Assembly (NCBI GenBank): GCA_028712895.1
Contig: JAQTPL010000010.1
Coordinates: forward strand, 1-51,998
Length of the DNA stretch: 51,998 bases
Source: a bacterium
GTDB lineage: Bacteria > CAYTYR01 > UBA6262
Direction of reading: 5' to 3'
Below, in pieces: positions 41,624-49,517 of this stretch. The notes below the pieces were generated by a model. It made no database searches, was not told the DNA's origin, and was given only the letters and a program-made list of their open reading frames with translations. Numbering within the stretch: the stretch's first letter is position 1; each line of letters begins with the position of its first letter. A program made the position numbers and the translations under genes.

Positions 41624-41974
41624 ATGATGATAGAAATTATAAGAGCTAAAATTCATAATGCGACAATTACCAAGAAAGAGTTAAATTATGCCGGGAGTAT
41701 TGGGATAGATAAAGTACTTTTGTCAAAAAGCGGTATTTTGGAAAATGAAAAAGTTCAGGTTGTCAATGCTAATAATGGCAGCCGCTTAGAGACATATGTC
41801 ATCGCGGAAAAGGGAAATAGCGGAACAATTGCTCTGTACGGCCCGGCTGCGCGGCAGGCAGAAGTAGGTGATAAGATTTGCATTATGTCCTATGCTCTGG
41901 CGCAGGAAAATGAAGCAAAGCCAATCAAGCCGCAGATTATTATCGTGGATAATAGTAATAAGGTGAATAAATAA
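41624..41974 (+). CDS. panD: PanD paralogue (aspartate 1-decarboxylase-like)
   Basis: A second pyruvoyl decarboxylase-like protein of 116 residues. Numbered from ATG 41624 it keeps Lys9, His11, Tyr22, the cleavage site Gly24-Ser25 (YAGS), Arg54, Thr57 and Tyr58. Asn72 of the active site is Tyr and Ala74 is Pro (LYGPAAR). It should therefore still self-process, while substrate handling may differ from the copy at 14449. It lies between a radical-SAM gene and a DUF89 phosphatase gene, whose start follows its stop without any gap. A decarboxylase for another amino acid is possible. Confidence 0.88.
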   Translation: MMIEIIRAKIHNATITKKELNYAGSIGIDKVLLSKSGILENEKVQVVNANNGSRLETYVIAEKGNSGTIALYGPAARQAEVGDKICIMSYALAQENEAKPIKPQIIIVDNSNKVNK

Positions 41975-42874
41975 ATGAATACTTATATAGATTGTATACC
42001 TTGCTTTTTCAGGCAATTGATTGAAGGCGCGCGGATAATAGGGGTAAAGCCTAAAAGGCAAAAGCAGATCATAGATGAATTTGCCCGGATCATCCAAAAA
42101 TCTACGTTAAGATCAAGCCCGACAGAAATCATCAGCCACGGCTATCATTTATTAACCAAAGCAAGCACTACCGGTGATCCCTATAAAGAAATAAAACAAA
42201 AAAGCAACAATCTGGCTTTAGGCCTTTTTGCTGAGATAAAACACCGGGTAAAGCGGGCCAATGACCGACTGTTGACTGCTGTAGAATTAGCCATTGCCGG
42301 TAATATTATTGATTTTGGCATTAAAAACAATCTAAATGTTCATGAGGAATTAAAAAAAATCATGGCCGCAGAGAATAAAAGTATTCACAATAAATCCATA
42401 TTCCACTATGCCCAATTCAAGCAAGACCTAAAAAAAGCAAAAAGGATACTATATTTGGGTGATAATGCGGGAGAAATAGTATTTGACCGGGTATTAATAG
42501 AAGAAATAAAGAGAATGTATCCGCAAAAGAGTATTTATTATGCAGTAAAAGAAAAGCCTATTATAAACGATGCGCTACTTGCAGATGCTAGGGTTTGCGG
42601 GATTGATAAAATGGTGAGTGTGATTTCTAATGGTACATCTGCACCTGGGACCGTGCTTTCTTTATGTTCAAAAGGATTTAAGAGGATTTACAAGAACGCG
42701 GATATAATAATCAGTAAGGGTCAGGGAAATTTTGAGTCTTTATCGCAGGAAAAAAGGCCTATCTTTTTTTTATTTATGGTTAAATGCCCGGTCGTCGCCA
42801 AGGAGACAGGCTGTAAAATAGGGGATACGATATTATTCTATAATCAGCGTTACATGAAGGGATCTGGGAAATGA
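41975..42874 (+). CDS. DUF89 damage-control phosphatase-like protein
   Basis: This 299-residue protein opens with the Cys pair CIPCFFRQL typical of stand-alone bacterial and archaeal DUF89 members and has the metal site YLGDNAGEIVFDRVLIEEI and ISKGQGNFESL. DUF89 enzymes are metal-dependent phosphatases. Some are fused to or sit beside CoA biosynthesis enzymes and remove damaged phosphopantetheine. The direct abutment to a PanD paralogue fits a role near pantothenate or CoA metabolism, but this is inference. Confidence 0.88.
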   Translation: MNTYIDCIPCFFRQLIEGARIIGVKPKRQKQIIDEFARIIQKSTLRSSPTEIISHGYHLLTKASTTGDPYKEIKQKSNNLALGLFAEIKHRVKRANDRLLTAVELAIAGNIIDFGIKNNLNVHEELKKIMAAENKSIHNKSIFHYAQFKQDLKKAKRILYLGDNAGEIVFDRVLIEEIKRMYPQKSIYYAVKEKPIINDALLADARVCGIDKMVSVISNGTSAPGTVLSLCSKGFKRIYKNADIIISKGQGNFESLSQEKRPIFFLFMVKCPVVAKETGCKIGDTILFYNQRYMKGSGK

Positions 42875-43584
42875 AGATATTAAACCTGTTTGATAAAGAC
42901 AAGGTCGATAAAAAGCTCCATATAGGATGGGGTCTTTCGATATTAGTTAATGACAAAATATTATTTGATACCGGAGAAAAAGGGAGTTGGCTCTTGGCCA
43001 ATATGCAAAGGCTCAAAATTGATATCGCTGCTATAGAAACCGTAGTAATTTCACATGATCATTGGGATCACACGGGAGGGCTAGGAGCTATCTTAAAGTC
43101 AAAGAAGGGAATAAAGGTATATGGCTGTCCAAACTTCAGCAAAGAATTCAAAGTGCAAGTCAATAAATTGCATGGCCAGTTGGTCGAGGCGGACAGGTTT
43201 GTAACTGTGGCTAAAGACATTTTTATTACCGGAGAAATACCCGGGGCCTATAAAGGTAAATATATGCCAGAACAAGCCTTGGTGTTGAAAACAAAAAAAG
43301 GGATTACTATCATTACCGGGTGTGCCCATCCCGGGATCTTAAAAATAGTAGAGAAAGTGCGGGCGAAATATCCGGCAGAACCGATTTATCTTGTGCTGGG
43401 TGGATTCCATTTAATGGAATCAGATGAGCGGGCAATTGAAATTGTAGTGGCAAAATTTAAAAAGATGGGCATAATAAAAGCCGGCCCTACGCATTGTTCA
43501 GGAGAAACAGCAGAAAGTATCTTCAAAAAACAATATGGCCGTAAATTTGTCAGGATCAAAACCGGCCAAACCATAGAGGTGTAG
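42871..43584 (+). CDS. Metallo-beta-lactamase-fold hydrolase (MptE/DHPS-like)
   Basis: This 237-residue protein has the metal motif SHDHWDHTGGLGA, TGCAHPGI and PTHCSGE, in the order seen in the group annotated as 7,8-dihydropterin-6-methyl-4-aminobenzene-phosphate synthase-related hydrolases. Both metal sites appear complete. This subgroup is frequent in anaerobes next to Mrp and NifX genes, so the pterin-synthase name should be read as a family label, not a function. The ATG overlaps the DUF89 stop (ATGA). Confidence 0.87.
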   Translation: MKILNLFDKDKVDKKLHIGWGLSILVNDKILFDTGEKGSWLLANMQRLKIDIAAIETVVISHDHWDHTGGLGAILKSKKGIKVYGCPNFSKEFKVQVNKLHGQLVEADRFVTVAKDIFITGEIPGAYKGKYMPEQALVLKTKKGITIITGCAHPGILKIVEKVRAKYPAEPIYLVLGGFHLMESDERAIEIVVAKFKKMGIIKAGPTHCSGETAESIFKKQYGRKFVRIKTGQTIEV

Positions 43585-43585
43585 C

Positions 43586-44221
43586 TTGCCCAGGCTTATT
43601 TTTAAAGAATTGAAGAAACATATTCCTTTCACGATATTCGGTACTATTACTGGCATGGGGATTATGGCTTTTTCCTTAAAGATTACAGCTGATAGGGCCT
43701 ATAATATTTTTTACATACTACATCCCTTGCATGTGTTTTTAAGCGCGTTAGTCACGGCTTCGATGTATAAACTCCATACCTGTTCCCAGGTAGGACTTAA
43801 TTGTCTCCGGGGTAAATGTAATTTCTGGTTTTTGACTATAATCGGTTACGTGGGTTCGGTAGGGATAGCTACGATCAGTGATTCCCTGATCCCATACATA
43901 GCTGAATATTTATTAAATATGCCTAACCGGGGTGTCCATCTAGGCTTTATTGAAAAATGGTGGCTGGTCAATCCTTTAGCCATAGCCGGGATACTGGTAG
44001 CTTATTATAAACCGGCTACGAAATTTCCCCACAGTCTCCATGTACTATTCAGCACCTGGGCGTCTTTATTTCATATTATTATGGCCCAGGCAGTGGGATT
44101 TGGTTGGTTTTCTTATATTATTGTCTTTGTATTCTTATTCCTGGCAGTCTGGCTGCCTTGCTGTGTCAGTGACATAGTTTTCCCCTTGTTATTTGTAAAA
44201 AATAGGCAGCAGCATTATTAA
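43586..44221 (+). CDS. Integral membrane protein with His/Cys motifs, unknown function
   Basis: This 211-residue protein has about five to six membrane helices. Polar residues inside or near helices are striking: IFYILHPLHVFLSALVTASM (two His), KLHTCSQVGLNCLRGKC (three Cys in the loop) and the C-terminal LPCCVSDIVFPLLF. A His- and Cys-lined membrane protein at the end of a metal-cofactor island suggests metal transport or sensing. I do not recognise a family. The start is TTG with GAGGTG upstream, and the gene is the last of the unbroken run. Confidence 0.7.
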   Translation: MPRLIFKELKKHIPFTIFGTITGMGIMAFSLKITADRAYNIFYILHPLHVFLSALVTASMYKLHTCSQVGLNCLRGKCNFWFLTIIGYVGSVGIATISDSLIPYIAEYLLNMPNRGVHLGFIEKWWLVNPLAIAGILVAYYKPATKFPHSLHVLFSTWASLFHIIMAQAVGFGWFSYIIVFVFLFLAVWLPCCVSDIVFPLLFVKNRQQHY

Positions 44222-44230
44222 TTATTTCAA

Positions 44231-44247
44231 TTAGCTATGGTAGCTAA
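44231..44247. promoter_or_regulatory. Palindrome before the OsmC-like gene
   Basis: TTAGCTA-TGG-TAGCTAA is a perfect 7-3-7 inverted repeat 64 bases upstream of the start codon, just after the membrane protein gene. It could be an operator or a weak terminator. Confidence 0.45.
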
Positions 44248-44310
44248 CTAAAAATAAACTTTGGCTTAAAATATATTAATAATGTCAGCAATTTTCAAAG
44301 GAGGCAACAA

Positions 44311-44763
44311 ATGAATAGAATAACAAAGGACAATAAAAAAGTCACTTATAATACAGTTATAACTTGTAATGCTAAGAAGAAATTGTTCCTAAGTTCTCCC
44401 GGTAAGCAAACAATTGAAATAACCGCATACCCATTATCAAAAAAGAATAAGAATATGTGGACTCCTGAAGAGCTTTTCGTGGCCTCTGTAGAAGGTTCCG
44501 TCAAGGATGCTTTTATAGATTATGCCAAAAGAAACAGCTTTGTTTTTTTAAATTATGAAAGTGAGGGTGAAGGAATTTTGGCAGATACTGGGGAGGGTCT
44601 TAGATTCATTGAAATTAAGATATGCCCGGTGATAATGGTCTCTTCAAGAGGCCAGATCAGGAAAGCGAAAAAACTTATAAAACTTGCAGAGAAGAATTCC
44701 TTTATTTCGAAATTTATCAAATGTAGAGTCATTGTTTATCCGGTAATAACAACAGGAGTATGA
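44311..44763 (+). CDS. OsmC-like protein without the redox cysteines
   Basis: This 150-residue protein has the OsmC/Ohr fold pattern: a WTPEELFVASVEGS block followed by the long helix, and later AEKNSFISKFIK. OsmC and Ohr reduce organic peroxides with two Cys, one in each of these blocks. Here both positions are Ser (63 and 130). The remaining Cys at 19, 105 and 136 are elsewhere. It is unlikely to be a peroxidase of the usual kind. AAAGGAGG lies upstream of the ATG, and the J-domain gene follows after one base. Confidence 0.8.
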   Translation: MNRITKDNKKVTYNTVITCNAKKKLFLSSPGKQTIEITAYPLSKKNKNMWTPEELFVASVEGSVKDAFIDYAKRNSFVFLNYESEGEGILADTGEGLRFIEIKICPVIMVSSRGQIRKAKKLIKLAEKNSFISKFIKCRVIVYPVITTGV

Positions 44764-44764
44764 G

Positions 44765-45079
44765 ATGATAAGCTTTAAGCAGATTGATGAAGCAAGAAAG
44801 ATATTAGAGTTAGCCGAAGAGGCAAGTTTGCTGGAAATTAGAGAGGCTTTTAGAAAATTAGCCCTTAAATATCATCCTGATAAATGTAAAGACAAACATA
44901 AAAAACACTGTGAAAAGATGTTTAAGAAGATAAATCAGGCTAAGGAAATAATCGATAATTATTGCGCCAATTACCGTTTTTCTTTTAAAGAAAAAGACCT
45001 AATAAGCAGCAGTACAAAAGCAGAACAAGAGCATTATGAAAGATTTTACGACGATTGGTTCGGAGGAGTAGACTGGTGA
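44765..45079 (+). CDS. Orphan J-domain protein
   Basis: This 104-residue protein is mostly a J domain: LRKLALKYHPDK-type helices II and III around the essential HPD tripeptide at about residues 38-40, with a Lys/His/Cys-rich stretch (DKCKDKHKKHCEKMFKK) after it. There is no G/F region or zinc-finger domain, so it would act as a DnaK co-factor for a specific client. The C-terminus is acidic and aromatic (HYERFYDDWFGGVDW). The next gene overlaps its stop (GTGA). Confidence 0.88.
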   Translation: MISFKQIDEARKILELAEEASLLEIREAFRKLALKYHPDKCKDKHKKHCEKMFKKINQAKEIIDNYCANYRFSFKEKDLISSSTKAEQEHYERFYDDWFGGVDW

Positions 45080-45702
45080 GCAGCGTTTTTAATAAATATT
45101 ACAAAAAATACGATTTCTGGTATGATACACATCAATTTGCTTTCATGTCCGAGTTGCAGGCGATTAAAAATGTTTTTCCAAAAAACCGCCGAAGCCTGGA
45201 AATTGGTGTGGGGACAGGTCGGTTTGCCGCAGCTTTAAAAATAACTATAGGGATAGACCCTTCGCTTAAGATGCTTAGGTTAGCTGAAAAGAGAGGCTTG
45301 AATGTATATCAGGGTTTTGGCGAAAATATCCCCTTTTTACATGATGCCTTTGACTGTGTACTGATTATTATTACTTTATGTTTTGTTGATGATCCAAAAA
45401 AAGTAATTGCAGAAGCAGCCAGGGTTTTAAAGAAAAACGGCAGAATAATAATTGGCATAGTAGATAAAAATAGCTTCCTTGGTAAGTATTATCAAAGAAA
45501 AAAAAGTATTTTTTATAAACAGGCAAAATTCATTAGCGTAAAAGAAGTGACGGATTTGCTTAAAAACACCGGTTTCGGTTCTATTAATTATCAGCAGACA
45601 ATATCAGTCAGGCCTGAAAAGATGGAGCGTGTCGAAAAACCTAAAAAAGGCTACGGTCAAGGTGGATTTGTGATAATAGCTGCCAGGAAAGGTTTTAGAT
45701 GA
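45076..45702 (+). CDS. Class I SAM-dependent methyltransferase
   Basis: This 208-residue protein has motif I RSLEIGVGTGRFAAAL, then GIDPSLKMLRLAEKRG and IPFLHDAFDCVLIIITL, as in UbiE/BioC-like enzymes. Start GTG 45076 is served by GGAGGAG at 45061-45067 and overlaps the J-domain stop. The TTG at 45055 is rejected because it lies within that ribosome site. The substrate is unknown. The next gene, a tRNA methyltransferase, overlaps its end. Confidence 0.83.
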   Translation: MSSVFNKYYKKYDFWYDTHQFAFMSELQAIKNVFPKNRRSLEIGVGTGRFAAALKITIGIDPSLKMLRLAEKRGLNVYQGFGENIPFLHDAFDCVLIIITLCFVDDPKKVIAEAARVLKKNGRIIIGIVDKNSFLGKYYQRKKSIFYKQAKFISVKEVTDLLKNTGFGSINYQQTISVRPEKMERVEKPKKGYGQGGFVIIAARKGFR

Positions 45703-46181
45703 CAGGGGTAATCACACTTAAGCCAATAGGGGTAATCCATACGCCATATAAAAAGCCTGCAGGTATTCCTATCCAGGGCAAATTTGACCAAGGTGTCAGA
45801 GGCAAGATCCGGCTTATCCCGAAATATACAGCTGGATTAAAGGATATTGCTGGCTTTTCACATCTGATTCTGATCTATTATTTTAACCGTTCAAAAGAAG
45901 AGCAGCTTGTGGGGACGCCATTCCTCGAAAATAATAAGCACGGTATTTTTGCGATACGCAGCCCACACCGGCCAAACCACCTTGGGTTTTCAATTGTAAA
46001 ACTGGAAAAAGTCCAAGGCAGCAATATTATTTTTTCTGAAGTGGATATCCTTGACGGAACGCCGCTTTTAGATATTAAGCCGTATGTGCAGTATTTTGAT
46101 TCTAGAAATCATGTCAAAAGCGGTTGGATTAAAAAGCATTTCAAGGATAACAAAATCCCGGTGAAGACTAGATTAAGATGA
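45699..46181 (+). CDS. trmO: TrmO family tRNA m6t6A37 methyltransferase (TsaA/YaeB)
   Basis: TrmO methylates threonylcarbamoyladenosine at position 37 of tRNA-Thr using SAM. The 160 residues contain the family start LKPIGVIHTPYKKPAGIPIQ, the catalytic block RSPHRPNHLGFSIVKL and DILDGTPLLDIKPYVQYFD. It is a single-domain version without the C-terminal extension found in E. coli. The ATG overlaps the upstream stop. Confidence 0.93.
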   Translation: MTGVITLKPIGVIHTPYKKPAGIPIQGKFDQGVRGKIRLIPKYTAGLKDIAGFSHLILIYYFNRSKEEQLVGTPFLENNKHGIFAIRSPHRPNHLGFSIVKLEKVQGSNIIFSEVDILDGTPLLDIKPYVQYFDSRNHVKSGWIKKHFKDNKIPVKTRLR

Positions 46182-46230
46182 AGCGGGGGGAATCTAAGAG
46201 CTGGCACTCTAAGGAGTACATTACATTAGT

Positions 46231-46259
46231 TTGACAAATAAATTAAGAAGTGATATCAT
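46231..46259 (+). promoter_or_regulatory. Promoter of the zinc module with operator-like core
   Basis: TTGACA at 46231-46236 and TATCAT at 46254-46259 have 17-base spacing. The -10 box is embedded in the palindrome TGATATCA (46251-46258), as expected for a repressor site. Transcription would start near 46266, leaving almost no leader before the first gene. Confidence 0.6.
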
Positions 46260-46533
46260 GTCTACCATGAAGAAAAAGATAAGACCGATTATACTGTTAC
46301 TACAATTCATAGCCATACTTTTCATTGTTTCCTTCCATCATCATAACGATGCGGATAGCCATCATGATTGCTCTATCTGTATCGTTGTAGACATGTTGCA
46401 CGTTGCCACGCTTCCTGATGCAGCCCTGCACGTCATCCAATTAGCTTTATTATGGATCATTGCTGTTTCTTCTATCCTGATAATAGAGCAAAGAAAATAT
46501 TCCTTTTCCGGCCTCAGTCCTCCTATCCTGTAA
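46258..46533 (+). CDS. His-rich small membrane or secreted protein
   Basis: This 91-residue protein has one N-terminal hydrophobic helix (IILLLQFIAILFIVSF) followed immediately by a metal-binding-like segment HHHNDADSHHDCSIC, then a second hydrophobic helix (VIQLALLWIIAVSSILII). Metal-binding side chains at the membrane surface and the position at the head of a ZnuABC module indicate zinc handling, perhaps as a periplasmic zinc buffer. The start could be ATG 46258 or 46267, and the latter would be nearly leaderless given the promoter. I do not recognise a named family. Confidence 0.65.
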   Translation: MSTMKKKIRPIILLLQFIAILFIVSFHHHNDADSHHDCSICIVVDMLHVATLPDAALHVIQLALLWIIAVSSILIIEQRKYSFSGLSPPIL

Positions 46534-46567
46534 CCTTTTTCCCCAAAATCAATACTTTAAATCACGA

Positions 46568-46586
46568 CATATCATTACATGATATG
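46568..46586. promoter_or_regulatory. Operator-like palindrome before the His-rich barrel gene
   Basis: CATATCAT-TAC-ATGATATG is a perfect 8-3-8 inverted repeat 24 bases before the start codon. It shares the TGATAT half-site with the palindrome over the -10 box at 46251. Both could be bound by a zinc-sensing repressor. Confidence 0.55.
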
Positions 46587-46610
46587 CATATCTATTTATG
46601 GGAGTGTATT

Positions 46611-47792
46611 ATGCGTAAACTACTCTTAATCTTATCACTTTTTATATCTTCTTTTGCCTACGCCCAGGAGGTTGTGGAAGCACCGGCTAAGCCAGCGGGT
46701 ATGAGGGGGATTTCCGGCGATTTTCCGGACATCAGCATAGTCGGGGATATAGTTGGAAAAACGACGAACAATGCGCTTGACAGTGAAAAAGATACAATAA
46801 ACCTGCGCGGGACCGAACTTGCTTTACAGGGGTATATATATCCCCAGATAAAAGCAAATGTGATCATTGCCTTTCATAAACACGAAGGCAGCATAGAAGC
46901 CGATGTCGAGGAGGCCTATGCGAACTTTACCAGGGTGGCGAAAGCTTTGAGTGTAAAAGCCGGTAAAATGCTGGTAAGTTTTGGCAAAGTAAATAATATT
47001 CACCCGCATCATTTGCCGTTTGTAGAACAACCCCTGGCCATACAGAATTTCTTTGGAGAACATGGGCTTTCCTTGGAAGGTGCGTCATTTGGCTATCTTT
47101 TGCCTTTACCGTTCTTTGCCCAGATAGAAGCTGGTTGGGGCCATGCGCCGCAAGGGCACTCTCATGCCAGTACCGATGCTGAAACAGCTGATGTCAACGA
47201 TGTAAATGGTGATATCATAACTGTAGCTAAATATGAGGAACATGAGCACACTGATTTTTCGTTAGCTGATAAAGCCGGTACCGGGAGGCTTTGGCTTTCT
47301 TTCCCGTTGTCTGAAAAGAGTGAACTAGAAACCGGTTTTAGCGGGGTCATCGCCAAAGGAGCGCATTTTGAAGAACACCAGGATGATGTCCGGATGTATG
47401 GTTTAGACCTCACGTTCAAGCTTTGGCCTTCTACCTTTAACCGTTTCATTCTCCAGAATGAAATATTCTACTTAACGAGGAAAGTACCTATCGGAGATAT
47501 AAAACGGCTGGGTCTTTACAGTTATTTTGGTTATAAAATCGATCAGTATTGGTCAATAGGCTTGCTTTATGACTATGCTGAAGATGCCTGGCCTCACGCT
47601 GACGAAACAGGCAATAGCAGCGTAGAAATATCATCAACCGCGAAGGCTGGTTCTTGTGTGCTCACCAGGAATTTAACCGAAACTACTTATCTCCGGGGAC
47701 AATACAAATATAATTTTGAACCAGAGGAAAACTATGAAGCCTGGCTGCAATTATGTTTTGGCCTTGGGCCGCACAGCCATCCGCTTGAATAA
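46611..47792 (+). CDS. His-rich outer-membrane beta-barrel protein (probable zinc porin)
   Basis: This 393-residue protein with signal peptide MRKLLLILSLFISSFAYA has the strand-rich body of a porin-like barrel. His-rich loops are prominent: NNIHPHHLPFVEQP, GHAPQGHSHASTD and KYEEHEHTDF, with a C-terminal GLGPHSHPLE. Such loops capture zinc in outer-membrane zinc channels. Position between a His-rich peptide gene and znuA supports that role. No TonB box or plug domain is visible, so it looks like a passive or facilitated channel. GGGAGTG precedes the ATG. The longer frame from 46452 overlaps the previous gene and lacks a signal peptide. Confidence 0.8.
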   Translation: MRKLLLILSLFISSFAYAQEVVEAPAKPAGMRGISGDFPDISIVGDIVGKTTNNALDSEKDTINLRGTELALQGYIYPQIKANVIIAFHKHEGSIEADVEEAYANFTRVAKALSVKAGKMLVSFGKVNNIHPHHLPFVEQPLAIQNFFGEHGLSLEGASFGYLLPLPFFAQIEAGWGHAPQGHSHASTDAETADVNDVNGDIITVAKYEEHEHTDFSLADKAGTGRLWLSFPLSEKSELETGFSGVIAKGAHFEEHQDDVRMYGLDLTFKLWPSTFNRFILQNEIFYLTRKVPIGDIKRLGLYSYFGYKIDQYWSIGLLYDYAEDAWPHADETGNSSVEISSTAKAGSCVLTRNLTETTYLRGQYKYNFEPEENYEAWLQLCFGLGPHSHPLE

Positions 47793-47831
47793 TTAGAATA
47801 GAATACACTTAAAAAGAGAGAGGATTAGACT

Positions 47832-48749
47832 ATGAATGTGTTTAAACTAATATTACTTTTATTTATAGCACCGGTTTTTACGTGGCAGGTTTGTTTTGCC
47901 TCGCCACAACCGATACAGGTAGTTACTACTACTACTGACCTAGCTGATCTCGCCGGGATTATCGGTGGAGACAAAGTCCGGGTAGTGAGCCTGTCCCGTG
48001 GGAATCAGATGGGCTGCCATTCGGTTGAACCGCGGCCTAGCATGGTTGTAAACCTGAGTCGAGCCGACATATTGATTAAAATAGGATTAGATTATGATTC
48101 TTGGGTAGATGCCTTGGTTGATTCATCGCGCAACGCGAAAATAGTTTTTGACGCGGCAGGATATATAGATGCTTCGACCAATATAGCACGTCTTGAGGTT
48201 CCCACCGGCAAAGTTGACGCCAGCATGGGACATATTCATTTATATGGAAATCCGCATTACTGGCTTGATCCGGAAAATGGCCGGATTATCGCGGAAAACA
48301 TTTGTGCCGGGCTAGTGCGTATCGTGCCTCTTTATAGCGACTATTTCATAGCGAATAAAGAAGCATTCATAAGACTCCTGGCAGTTAAGATCCAGGACTG
48401 GAAAGCGAAACTCTTGCCATATAAGAGCAAGAAAATAGTCTCGTACCATAAATCCTGGGAATATTTTGCCAAGTCGTTCGGCTTTGACATAATTACTGCT
48501 ATTGAGCCGAAACCTGGCATTCCTCCTTCACCGGCCTATCTTAAGGAACTCGTTGCTAAATTGAAAAAAGAAAACAACCTTATGATCCTGCATGAGAATG
48601 TATACCCTGATACTACCTCCCGGATGATCGCCCGCGAAACCGGGGCAAAACTTTTACAACTTCCTGTTTCAGTAGGAGGGGTAAAGGATACAGCCAGGGA
48701 CTATATCGGACTTTTTGACCATATCATAGGGGAGATAGCAAAGGACTGA
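47832..48749 (+). CDS. znuA: Zinc/manganese ABC transporter substrate-binding protein (ZnuA-like)
   Basis: This 305-residue periplasmic binding protein belongs to cluster 9. A signal peptide ends at VCFAS. Metal ligands are visible in the usual places: GCHSVEPRPS, GNPHYWLDPENG, SYHKSWEYFAKSFG and HENVYPDT. The HYHxHxH-like His loop of typical ZnuA is short here (MGHIHLYG). Zinc is the likely ion because of the His-rich neighbours, but manganese cannot be excluded. GAGAGAGG precedes the ATG. Confidence 0.92.
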   Translation: MNVFKLILLLFIAPVFTWQVCFASPQPIQVVTTTTDLADLAGIIGGDKVRVVSLSRGNQMGCHSVEPRPSMVVNLSRADILIKIGLDYDSWVDALVDSSRNAKIVFDAAGYIDASTNIARLEVPTGKVDASMGHIHLYGNPHYWLDPENGRIIAENICAGLVRIVPLYSDYFIANKEAFIRLLAVKIQDWKAKLLPYKSKKIVSYHKSWEYFAKSFGFDIITAIEPKPGIPPSPAYLKELVAKLKKENNLMILHENVYPDTTSRMIARETGAKLLQLPVSVGGVKDTARDYIGLFDHIIGEIAKD

Positions 48750-48751
48750 TC

Positions 48752-49495
48752 ATGAGAAAAGACATTATTCGTTTTGCTAATGTAAGCTTTGGATATGGCC
48801 GAAAGACAATACTTTCCAGCCTAAAGTTTGATATTGATGAAAATGACTTTATCGGGATAATCGGGGCCAATGGTTCGGGAAAAACAACTTTATTAAAAGG
48901 TATACTGGGCCTTTTAAAGCCAGCAGCTGGCTTGCTCTTGAAAAGAAGCGGATTGAAGTTTGGCTATGTCCCGCAGCAAAATGCCATAGATGATATCTTT
49001 CCTCTTTCTGCCACAGATATAGTAGTAATGGGATTATATCCTGATCTGCCTTTTTTTAAACGGCCGAATTGCCTGCACCGCGGGCAAGCGCTTAAAGCAT
49101 TGGAAATTACCGGCCTGAGCGATCACGCGTTCACTCTATACCGTGATCTCTCAGGCGGTTTAAAACAGCGGGTGCTCATTGCCCGCGCTATTGTCTCTAA
49201 CCCCGGAGTATTAGTACTTGACGAGCCTACAAACAACCTGGATATTGCCAGCGAAAAAGCGATCATGGAAACAATAAAGGATTTGCATCAAGAACGCGGC
49301 ATAGCAGTGATCATGGTGAGCCATTTATTAAATGTCGTAGTGAACTATGTCCATAGAATCGCTTTCCTTGATTCGTCAAAAATCACTGTCTTTTCATCGG
49401 CGGATGCGCTGACCCAAGAAAGTTTGTGGCAGATGTACCATGCGAATTTAAGCATTAATGAAGTAAAAGGCAGGAAAATAGTGCTAGCAGACTAA
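48752..49495 (+). CDS. znuC: Zinc ABC transporter ATP-binding protein (ZnuC-like)
   Basis: This 247-residue ATPase has Walker A GANGSGKTTLLKGILG, signature LSGGLKQRVLIARAI, Walker B VLVLDEPTNNLDI and H-loop VSHLLN. It starts 2 bases after the znuA stop and precedes the permease, so the three proteins form one importer. The VPQQNAIDDIFPLSATD block resembles metal-importer ATPases. Confidence 0.93.
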   Translation: MRKDIIRFANVSFGYGRKTILSSLKFDIDENDFIGIIGANGSGKTTLLKGILGLLKPAAGLLLKRSGLKFGYVPQQNAIDDIFPLSATDIVVMGLYPDLPFFKRPNCLHRGQALKALEITGLSDHAFTLYRDLSGGLKQRVLIARAIVSNPGVLVLDEPTNNLDIASEKAIMETIKDLHQERGIAVIMVSHLLNVVVNYVHRIAFLDSSKITVFSSADALTQESLWQMYHANLSINEVKGRKIVLAD

Positions 49496-49517
49496 TTCAA
49501 GAGAACAGGATGTTTTT

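Noticed and set aside
46452-46610. N-terminal extension of the barrel protein
   Set aside because: It overlaps the His-rich gene, crosses the palindrome at 46568 and would bury the signal peptide that starts at 46611.
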